From contig MHUC01000014.1 in assembly GCA_001823315.1 (NCBI GenBank), forward strand, positions 1 through 8,396: 8,396 bases of DNA, read 5' to 3'. The DNA is from Candidatus Wildermuthbacteria bacterium RIFCSPHIGHO2_12_FULL_40_12 (GTDB lineage Bacteria; Patescibacteriota; Minisyncoccia; Minisyncoccales; 2-12-FULL-40-12). The notes under the pieces were generated by a model. The model was not told the DNA's origin, did not search any database, and saw only the letters and a list, made by a program, of their open reading frames with translations. The translations under genes were made by a program, and so were the position numbers. Below, in pieces: positions 1 to 4,126 of this stretch (positions within the stretch are counted from its first letter, which is position 1; each line of letters opens with the position of its first letter).

Positions 1-16
1 ATCAACGCAGCCACAA

Positions 17-661
17 TTGCTAAAAGTTTCTAAAGACAATGAGGATGAAAAGCTCCAAAAAAGCAGAGGGTTTGAACTCAAGACGAAAAATAATTACAGA
101 TTAGATGAAGTGGTAAGTGCCTTGCAGAAAAGTATTCGCAGAGGGCAAGAAGAAAGAGCTTTGTATTGGGCTTATGAAATGATACACGGAGGCTACATTG
201 GCTATTTTTGGAGAAGAATAAGTGTAATAGTGGTTGAAGATTTCGGACTAGCAGACTCCTTTGCCCCTGTTCTTATAAACAGCTTAGCCCAGCTCAACGA
301 GAGGGTTAACAGGAATGGTTATGTAGAGACATTTCACCCGACAATGGCTGTCCTGTACCTCTGTAGAAGCCCCAAGAGCCGTGAAATTGACCATGCCAAC
401 GATTGGCTAGACAGAAAAAGGGAAATGGGATGGAGAGAAGAAATAGAAACTCAAGATTTGGATGAGCACAATTTACGAGGGAGAGAACGGATCAAGCAAA
501 TGGAAGGCAACTACCAACGGAATAAGGATGAGGTTTTCTACTATGAGAGCATCTTGCTGAATAACCATGTATCAATCGCTGATGATAAGTATAAAAAGCT
601 GGTATGGGAGCTGAGAAAACTGGACAAAAAGAAGATGCACAATAAATATGAGCCAAAATAG
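17..661 (+). CDS. RarA/MgsA C-terminal-domain-like protein, possibly the 3' end of a larger gene
   Basis: The product resembles the C-terminal, non-ATPase part of RarA/MgsA, the AAA+ protein that acts at stalled replication forks. Visible signatures are the stretch LQKSIRRG followed by ALYWAYEM (about residues 36-54), RRISVIVVEDFGLAD (about 66-80) and VLYLCRSPKS (about 111-120), matching the family pattern of KSIRGSD-ALYWLARM, RR-ASEDIGLAD and YLA-APKS. No Walker A or B motif is present. The remaining C-terminal third is charged and unlike the family. The start given is a TTG, but the frame is open to the first bases of the window, so the gene may continue upstream and could include the ATPase domain. 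If the TTG is real, this is a stand-alone copy of the domain. Its role would be replication or recombination, perhaps through tetramerisation or contact with host RarA or SSB; that is inference. Confidence 0.7.
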   Translation: MLKVSKDNEDEKLQKSRGFELKTKNNYRLDEVVSALQKSIRRGQEERALYWAYEMIHGGYIGYFWRRISVIVVEDFGLADSFAPVLINSLAQLNERVNRNGYVETFHPTMAVLYLCRSPKSREIDHANDWLDRKREMGWREEIETQDLDEHNLRGRERIKQMEGNYQRNKDEVFYYESILLNNHVSIADDKYKKLVWELRKLDKKKMHNKYEPK

Positions 662-670
662 TCAAAGAAG

Positions 671-733
671 TATCACAGAAAGTCCACAGACCTATCACAG
701 AAAATTAAAATGTCACAGAGGCTAATCACAGAA
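671..733 (+). repeat. Cluster of five CACAGA direct repeats
   Basis: Just after the first gene, CACAGA occurs at 674, 685, 696, 714 and 727. The first three are exactly 11 bases apart, and two lie in the longer shared context TATCACAGAAA (671 and 693). No gene is supported between 662 and 876 apart from this cluster. Spacing of about one helical turn would suit a protein binding one DNA face, as in an operator or iteron array, but nothing here identifies the protein. Confidence 0.45.
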
Positions 734-876
734 CTAGGTTATCAGGAAAGCAAAATCAGCTTCCAACAAGGCTAAATAATGTATGAGATACAGAGTGAAC
801 AGATTAGAGTTGAATAGTGTATTGAAAAGGGGGCAGGAAGGACATTCACGCCTTGTTTAAGCACTGTGTTAAGGAA

Positions 877-1113
877 TTAAAAGGAAAGGAGCTTGGAAGA
901 ATTGGTATTGAGTGCTTTCGTAACTCTGTACACAAACTTCAAAGATGGATTTCTTTGACCTTGCTCTACCAAGCTCAAATAGGTTCTATGCACTCCTACC
1001 TTTTCCGCAAGCTTTTCCTGAGAGATCTCCTTCTCCTTTCTCAATCTCTGCAAATTTTGCCCAAACTGCTTAAGGGTGTGTTTGTATGGCAGAGGTATTG
1101 TTTGTATACCCAT
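877..1113 (-). CDS. Small Cro/CI (XRE) family helix-turn-helix regulator
   Basis: A 78-residue protein made almost entirely of one XRE-type DNA-binding domain. The domain spans about residues 14-76: a first helix FGQNLQRLRKEKEIS, then QEKLAEKVGVHRTYLSLVEQGQRNPS (about 32-57), with the hallmark Q-x-x-L-A, a V-G-V turn, recognition helix and the E-x-G-x-R-x-P-S ending. There is no dimerisation or peptidase extension, so it is the short Cro-like or antitoxin-like type. It is the only minus-strand gene supported and is divergent from the membrane-protein gene at 1204, the usual arrangement for an element-encoded repressor. A 20-base sequence covering its start codon (1105-1124) recurs over the recombinase promoter, suggesting autoregulation and control of integration. 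No obvious Shine-Dalgarno site precedes the ATG. A toxin partner is not evident next to it. Confidence 0.88.
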   Translation of the reverse strand: MGIQTIPLPYKHTLKQFGQNLQRLRKEKEISQEKLAEKVGVHRTYLSLVEQGQRNPSLKFVYRVTKALNTNSSKLLSF

Positions 1114-1124
1114 GCCATCAGTGT
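1105..1124. promoter_or_regulatory. Candidate repressor operator over the regulator's start codon
   Basis: The sequence TATACCCATGCCATCAGTGT matches 4071-4090 at 17 of 20 positions. Both copies carry an imperfect dyad ACMCW-N7-AGTGT (a perfect ACACT/AGTGT in the recombinase copy, ACCCA/AGTGT here). This copy overlaps the minus-strand start codon (1111-1113) and the transcription start that would follow a possible minus-strand -10 (TATCAT, complement of 1130-1135). Binding here would repress the regulator itself. Functional assignment is inference. Confidence 0.5.
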
Positions 1125-1139
1125 AAAGAATGATACAGA

Positions 1140-1163
1140 GAGTAACTATCCACTGTGAGTAAC
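1140..1163 (+). repeat. GAGTAAC direct repeat in the divergent promoter region
   Basis: GAGTAAC occurs at 1140-1146 and 1157-1163, 17 bases apart, inside the 90-base gap between the divergent regulator and membrane-protein genes. CACTGTG lies between them (1151-1157) and again at 862-868, beyond the regulator's 3' end. Position suggests a regulator binding region. The repeats are short, so chance is possible. Confidence 0.3.
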
Positions 1164-1179
1164 AATTTTATTAGTTTAG

Positions 1180-1188
1180 TGCTATACT
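1180..1188 (+). promoter_or_regulatory. Extended -10 promoter for the 1204 gene
   Basis: TGC followed by TATACT is a near-consensus extended -10 element. It would start transcription near 1195, giving a leader of fewer than ten bases before the ATG at 1204. No good -35 box is seen. Confidence 0.6.
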
Positions 1189-1203
1189 ACAAGAAGAAAT
1201 AAT

Positions 1204-1548
1204 ATGGAGCTGAAAAATAATAAAATAGTATCTGGTGCACTGATTTTAATTGCTATTGCAATAGCGTATTACCTGTTAATCTCTCTGCCAAAACAGCAGG
1301 AATTGAGATCGCAACAACAGGAAATCAGTCTTAGGAAGCAAACCTATGAAATCTGTCTAAAAGAGTTTGAAGAGCTTTCTAATAATGATGCTGGAATACG
1401 TTATTGGTCTGGACAAGTTGTCGCTGGAGAGTTGACCGAAGAAGAAATGAAACAGAAAATAACAGAGTTTACGTTTGCTGTTCTCTCTAAGAAAGATGAA
1501 TTTCTAGTGAATTGTGTTGAAAAAAGGCTTCAGGAGTATAATAAATAA
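1204..1548 (+). CDS. Small membrane-anchored protein of unknown function
   Basis: I do not recognise the family. The 114-residue product begins with a short basic head (K4, K7) and one strongly hydrophobic segment at about residues 8-28, then a glutamine- and glutamate-rich stretch (30-58) likely to be helical or coiled-coil, and a charged C-terminal part. The hydrophobic segment has no clear signal-peptidase site, so a signal anchor with the C-terminal 85 residues outside the cytoplasm is the likely topology. Two cysteines lie outside the membrane segment (about C51 and C104) and could pair. It is transcribed from its own extended -10 promoter, divergent from the XRE-type regulator, and is followed 72 bases later by a second membrane-anchored protein. 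Surface function or element cargo is a guess; a short phage-lysis or entry-exclusion type protein cannot be ruled out. Confidence 0.72.
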   Translation: MELKNNKIVSGALILIAIAIAYYLLISLPKQQELRSQQQEISLRKQTYEICLKEFEELSNNDAGIRYWSGQVVAGELTEEEMKQKITEFTFAVLSKKDEFLVNCVEKRLQEYNK

Positions 1549-1560
1549 TCTACCTTTTTA

Positions 1561-1569
1561 TGCTAAACT
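1561..1569 (+). promoter_or_regulatory. Extended -10 promoter for the 1621 gene
   Basis: TGC followed by TAAACT, preceded by TA as in the promoters at 4097 and 7245. The start would lie near 1576, giving a leader of about 45 bases to the ATG at 1621. An in-frame stop at 1609 rules out a longer protein. No convincing -35 box. Confidence 0.45.
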
Positions 1570-1620
1570 GAAGCCTAGAAGCGTTACAGAAGCCCTAAAT
1601 AAGACTCGTAACCTATTCCT

Positions 1621-2220
1621 ATGTTCACGAAGAATAAATTAGTAATCCTACTCGTCAGTATCCTGGCTCTAGCAGGTGTTCTAGCTGTTATAAAGCCGTA
1701 CTTAGCCCCTTCTTCGCAGAACCCACCAAACACATCACCCGAAAGCTCAAAAGTCGCCCAGTTGGAGTTAAAGTATCCTTACGATGTTAAAAATGTAACG
1801 GATAAGGAAAAAGAGGAAATCATACAGCTTGTAAAAACATTTGAAACGCTACAATACGAAAGGAGGGCAAAGAAGGTATTAGATTTGTTTACGCCACCAG
1901 TAAATAATGATGAAAAAGGTTGGCTGGATCACTTGGAAGGTAAGGATATCAATTCAAAACCTAGGCTGTACATTACCGCAGGATTCCCTTCGTATCTCAA
2001 CTGGTACATGGTAAGAAGAATAGAAAAGCAGGATGGTGCGATACAGGTAACCTTGAAAGAACTGAGAACATTTTATGACAATTCAACCGCTGACTATGAT
2101 GCTAGAGTTGAAAACCTAACTCTTGTAATGCGTAACGTCAATGGAAGCTATAAGATTGAGAAATACTATCATGAAAAGCCTTTGCCAACTGTAAATATCA
2201 AATACGAAGGGCTGTATTGA
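1621..2220 (+). CDS. Membrane-anchored protein with a possible NTF2-like outer domain
   Basis: This 199-residue protein has a basic start (K4, K6), one hydrophobic helix at about residues 7-25, a proline-, serine- and asparagine-rich linker (26-45), and a folded domain from about 50 to the end. The domain starts with a long charged helix running into KVLDLFTPP, passes GWLDHLEGKD and ends in alternating strands (MVRRIEKQDGAIQVTLKEL, NLTLVMRNVNGSYKIEKYY). A long helix followed by a curved sheet of this order suits the NTF2-like/SnoaL fold, which also occurs in VirB8-like secretion proteins, but no catalytic residues can be named. The domain probably lies outside the cytoplasm. There is no cysteine, so it is not a lipoprotein. 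The ATG lacks a Shine-Dalgarno site. Its neighbour at 1204 has the same anchored topology, which suggests a shared role at the cell surface. Confidence 0.75.
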   Translation: MFTKNKLVILLVSILALAGVLAVIKPYLAPSSQNPPNTSPESSKVAQLELKYPYDVKNVTDKEKEEIIQLVKTFETLQYERRAKKVLDLFTPPVNNDEKGWLDHLEGKDINSKPRLYITAGFPSYLNWYMVRRIEKQDGAIQVTLKELRTFYDNSTADYDARVENLTLVMRNVNGSYKIEKYYHEKPLPTVNIKYEGLY

Positions 2221-2269
2221 TAGCTACACCTCACAGAATTGCCTACCCCGACACAGTAGCAGACTACCA

Positions 2270-2287
2270 GTGTACCAGCAGGTACGC
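2270..2287. repeat. Short inverted repeat after the 1621 gene
   Basis: GTACC at 2272-2276 and GGTAC at 2281-2285 form a perfect five-base stem with loop AGCA. One wobble pair and one G-C pair extend it. No run of T follows, so it is not a standard intrinsic terminator. The rest of the 158-base gap (2221-2378) holds nothing else recognisable except the promoter at 2361. Confidence 0.3.
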
Positions 2288-2360
2288 ATCTTTCTCACTT
2301 TGAATGTACATTCCTTAAGCTATTTTTGGAACTGCATATTCTGCAACGCTATTTGTTTAG

Positions 2361-2369
2361 TGGTAAAAT
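2361..2369 (+). promoter_or_regulatory. Extended -10 promoter for the 2379 gene
   Basis: TGG followed by TAAAAT lies ten bases before the ATG at 2379, so transcription would start around 2376 and the mRNA would be nearly leaderless. The GAGGG at 2371-2375 resembles a Shine-Dalgarno site but lies upstream of this predicted start, so it may not be in the message. Confidence 0.55.
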
Positions 2370-2378
2370 TGAGGGAAT

Positions 2379-2852
2379 ATGAGTATGAGCATTTTACCTA
2401 TTAAAATTCTTGTGCCCAACAAAAGAAAATTTCAAGAAATTTCTCTACTAATAGATAGGCCAGAGTTTGAGAAAGAAATTGTGAAGCTCATTAGGAAGTG
2501 GCGTAATAAATCTCCAAAAGAGACAGAAACACAATATCAAAGGGCACTAAGAGCTTCTTTGAAAAAACTGAAATTACCAACTTCATTTTATGAACTCTTA
2601 TCAGATTGTGTCCGTTTTGGAACTCTCTGGAAAAACTATGATTTGAGTCTTTTGGGCTTGATGAGATTCCTAGAAGTTTTAGATGAATCAAGAAAATCAA
2701 AAACTCTTGTAATTCTTGAAAGAGACAGGGATTGGTATTGGCGAAACAGAAATGGTGAAGGATATGGAAAAATTGCACAAAAAGATAGAGTTGAAAGGCA
2801 TACTGTAATTGAGGCTGTTAAGAGATACAAAAGAATGACTGGTAACAGATAA
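2379..2852 (+). CDS. Unknown protein with a C-terminal helix-turn-helix-like segment
   Basis: The family is not recognised with certainty. The 157-residue product is basic and appears largely helical. Residues about 119-153 begin with WYWRNRNGEGYGKIAQ and continue through a turn to HTVIEAVKRYKRM; the order G-Y-x-x-I-A, a short turn, then T-V-x-x-A-V-x-R-Y resembles helix-turn-helix regions such as sigma-70 region 4 or resolvase-type domains, where the last helix reads DNA. The middle (about 50-115) is rich in leucine and could mediate protein contacts. ATG codons at 2379 and 2385 are both possible starts; the near-leaderless promoter favours the first. Two stem-loops follow, the first overlapping the stop codon, and then a four-gene overlapping block. 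A regulator or replication-linked DNA-binding protein of the element is plausible but unproven. Confidence 0.65.
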   Translation: MSMSILPIKILVPNKRKFQEISLLIDRPEFEKEIVKLIRKWRNKSPKETETQYQRALRASLKKLKLPTSFYELLSDCVRFGTLWKNYDLSLLGLMRFLEVLDESRKSKTLVILERDRDWYWRNRNGEGYGKIAQKDRVERHTVIEAVKRYKRMTGNR

Positions 2853-2867
2853 TCTCCCAATCTGTTA
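2843..2867. repeat. Stem-loop 1, overlapping the stop codon of the 2379 gene
   Basis: TAACAGAT (2843-2850) and ATCTGTTA (2860-2867) are perfect eight-base inverted arms around the nine-base loop AATCTCCCA. The stop codon at 2850-2852 sits at the base of the loop. The stem is AT-rich and no T-run follows, so it is a poor intrinsic terminator. It may be a protein site or an RNA structure. Confidence 0.55.
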
Positions 2868-2886
2868 ACTCCACAAGCCCAACTCA

Positions 2887-2911
2887 CTCATATAAACTCC
2901 ACTTATATGAG
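2887..2911. promoter_or_regulatory. Stem-loop 2, holding the start codon of the DUF5659-like gene
   Basis: CTCATATAA (2887-2895) and TTATATGAG (2903-2911) are perfect nine-base inverted arms around the loop ACTCCAC. The ATG at 2907-2909 lies inside the right arm, so folding in RNA would hide it; as DNA the site could be an operator at the head of the operon. It has the same 25-base length as stem-loop 1, and AACTCCAC occurs both at 2867-2874 and at 2895-2902 across the second loop. A TATAAA within the left arm (2891-2896) could be a -10 box, but no -35 is seen. Confidence 0.55.
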
Positions 2912-3146
2912 CATGAAAGCTGATGAGTATCAATTAGCTGACTTTGAAGTTGCCGCCTTACTCCTGACTTTAGGATTCAAACTTCTTGATATTGATAAAA
3001 CCACCCCTAAAAAAGCTATATTCCTGTTTGAGAATAATCCCAAGATACCCGAAACTATTGATGCATACTTCAACGACTCCCTATCTGTCAATCCTCATCT
3101 CCTATTTATGCAAAGCAAGAGCTTGAAAAATAGATTGTATTTATGA
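2907..3146 (+). CDS. DUF5659-like small protein
   Basis: The 79-residue product fits the pattern of DUF5659, a family of short proteins of unknown function: a start reading QLADFEVAALLLTLGFKLLDID, a middle PKKAIFLFEN giving a beta-strand pair, a helix IDAYFNDSLSVNPHLLF, and a closing KSLKNRLYL. The same order (helix, G-F-x-L strand, F-x-F strand, Y-F/W-N helix, L-K-x-x-I/L end) is my recollection of the family, not a search result. ATG codons at 2907 and 2913 are both usable, the first lying in a stem-loop arm. It heads a block of four overlapping genes; its TGA overlaps the next ATG as ATGA, so translation of the two is probably coupled. The role is unknown; members I recall occur in CPR and phage-like accessory regions. 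Confidence 0.7.
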   Translation: MSMKADEYQLADFEVAALLLTLGFKLLDIDKTTPKKAIFLFENNPKIPETIDAYFNDSLSVNPHLLFMQSKSLKNRLYL

Positions 3147-3319
3147 CAGACATAAAAACATTTGAAGTCAAATATGAGTTCTCTCCAAGTAAAGATAATG
3201 CTCTTCGGTTACAAAGAGCTTACGAATTAATTTTTGAAAAATCAATAAATAATTTGTTAAAAAATCAACCCAGAAGGCTAGAAAAAATTAGGAAAAATTA
3301 TGATTTACAAAATACATGA
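3143..3319 (+). CDS. 58-residue protein of unknown function
   Basis: This short gene begins with the ATG of an ATGA overlap with the DUF5659-like gene and ends 20 bases inside the next gene, so it is flanked by overlaps on both sides, strong positional support for being real. The product starts MTDIKTFEVKYEFSPSKDNA, continues with a helix-forming stretch (about 22-40, ALRLQRAYELIFEKSINNLL) and ends basic and charged (RRLEKIRKNYDLQNT). It has no membrane segment and no cysteine. Its pattern of a strand followed by an R-x-x-x-A-Y-x-x-I-F-E helix is one I associate with small accessory proteins next to DUF5659 genes, but I can name no family. No function can be stated. Confidence 0.65.
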   Translation: MTDIKTFEVKYEFSPSKDNALRLQRAYELIFEKSINNLLKNQPRRLEKIRKNYDLQNT

Positions 3320-3845
3320 AGAGCAAATTAGGGCGGAGCTGACTCTTGAGGAAGCAATAAATCTTATTAGGAATGTTTATCACGCACAATACGACCCAAC
3401 AAGACCTAGTTTTGACGCTTGGGACCAGCTTTTAGCTTGCGAGACGATTGAAGAAACCACACCGAAAGAAGAAACCTACAACAAAGAAAAAGAGACAACC
3501 AACGATAGTGTCAGTGTTAGTGGGAGTGGTAATGATAGCAGTAAACTCAGCGTTAAATCAGAGTTAACTCATAGAAAACTTGAAGTTATCTCAGAGTTAA
3601 AAACATGCCGTTATCGTACTCCACCTAAAAAAATAGCTTCCCTTTTGGAAGAGCTCTTTAGTTCCCATAAAAGTAAACCTGGGCACTGGTTGTATACCGC
3701 TCAGCATTGGACTCCACGAGCAATAAACCGCAACATCAATCGTATGATGAAACTCCACAAATATGGATGGGAAACCATTGAAAATCCATCTGCATATTTC
3801 ACATACACAATTAAGTTTCGTAAAAAGAGAAAGATTCGTCTATGA
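3300..3845 (+). CDS. 181-residue element protein of unknown function
   Basis: Not recognised. The protein has three visible parts: an N-terminal helical region (1-60) with many acidic residues; a low-complexity linker (about 61-85) of Thr, Glu, Lys and then SVSVSGSG repeats; and a basic C-terminal region (about 95-181) holding PPKKIASLLEELF, GHWLYTAQHWTPRAINRNINRMMK and WETIENPSAYFTYTIKF, ending in a Lys/Arg-rich tail. The two-domain build with a flexible linker and basic tail suggests a nucleic-acid-binding or replication-accessory protein; the E-N-P-x-A-Y-F motif recalls the C-termini of replication or replisome-organiser proteins, but the resemblance is weak. AGGA at 3290-3293, six bases before the ATG, is one of the few good Shine-Dalgarno sites here. 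The gene overlaps its upstream neighbour by 20 bases and its downstream neighbour as ATGA. Confidence 0.68.
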   Translation: MIYKIHEEQIRAELTLEEAINLIRNVYHAQYDPTRPSFDAWDQLLACETIEETTPKEETYNKEKETTNDSVSVSGSGNDSSKLSVKSELTHRKLEVISELKTCRYRTPPKKIASLLEELFSSHKSKPGHWLYTAQHWTPRAINRNINRMMKLHKYGWETIENPSAYFTYTIKFRKKRKIRL

Positions 3846-4060
3846 GTACCAATGCTATTTGTAAACAACATAAACGTATGAAGCCTTTATTAAAAATCGT
3901 CAAGGAGGAAAAAACTGCACAACGGGTAGGAAAAAATAAAATAAGAGTCATCTCTAACCTGGCAACTTTCAACAGGAAACAAGTAAGCAGACTTTCAATC
4001 ATGCTTGGAGAGGAGGTGTCTTACTTAATAAACAACGCTGGAGTATTGAGTTTAGACTGA
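3842..4060 (+). CDS. Basic 72-residue protein beside the integrase
   Basis: Last gene of the overlapping block, starting in the ATGA that ends the 181-residue gene. The product is strongly basic in its first 50 residues (many Lys and Arg, including KQHKRMKPLLK and KNKIRV) and then has an amphipathic part, RKQVSRLSIMLGEEVSYLINNAG, that could form a helix-turn-helix-like pair. There is no membrane segment. It lies 66 bases before the serine recombinase gene, which has its own promoter. Known: serine integrases need a small, unrelated recombination directionality factor for excision, often encoded nearby, and these share no common sequence. Inferred: size, charge and place make this the best candidate in the window. 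Another DNA- or RNA-binding role is equally compatible, and I do not recognise the family. Confidence 0.62.
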   Translation: MSTNAICKQHKRMKPLLKIVKEEKTAQRVGKNKIRVISNLATFNRKQVSRLSIMLGEEVSYLINNAGVLSLD

Positions 4061-4070
4061 TTTGACAGGC

Positions 4071-4090
4071 TATACACTTGACATCAGTGT
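4071..4090. promoter_or_regulatory. Candidate repressor operator over the integrase -35 box
   Basis: TATACACTTGACATCAGTGT contains a dyad ACACT-N7-AGTGT and encloses the -35 hexamer TTGACA (4078-4083). It matches 1105-1124 at 17 of 20 positions. A protein bound here would block RNA polymerase, so the small XRE-type regulator is the obvious candidate repressor of the recombinase. The pairing is inferred. Confidence 0.5.
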
Positions 4091-4105
4091 GCTCTATGCT
4101 ACGCT
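4078..4105 (+). promoter_or_regulatory. Promoter of the serine recombinase gene
   Basis: A consensus -35 TTGACA (4078-4083) is followed after 16 bases by TACGCT (4100-4105), preceded by TGC to make an extended -10. Transcription would start near 4112, leaving about 15 bases before the ATG at 4127. A second TTGACA lies 16 bases upstream (4062-4067). TATATACA around 4109-4116 is an alternative -10 but is badly spaced from either -35. Confidence 0.6.
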
Positions 4106-4126
4106 TAATATATACAAAATAAAAAA

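Noticed and set aside
492..698. Minus-strand frame of 68 codons
   Set aside because: Antisense to the RarA-like gene, with a cysteine- and histidine-rich composition unlike a real protein and no promoter or ribosome site.
648..725. Possible 25-residue gene overlapping the end of the first gene
   Set aside because: Very short, no Shine-Dalgarno site, and most of it is made of the CACAGA repeats read in shifting frames.
853..1158. Plus-strand open frame of 101 codons over the regulator gene
   Set aside because: It is the complement of the clear XRE-type gene on the minus strand; its translation shows no recognisable domain.
2272..2285. Hairpin considered as an intrinsic terminator of the 1621 gene
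   Set aside because: Only five perfect base pairs and no following T-run.
3505..3540. AGTGT/AGTGG short repeats that resemble the operator half-site
   Set aside because: They encode the in-frame SVSVSGSG linker of the 181-residue protein, so coding low complexity explains them.
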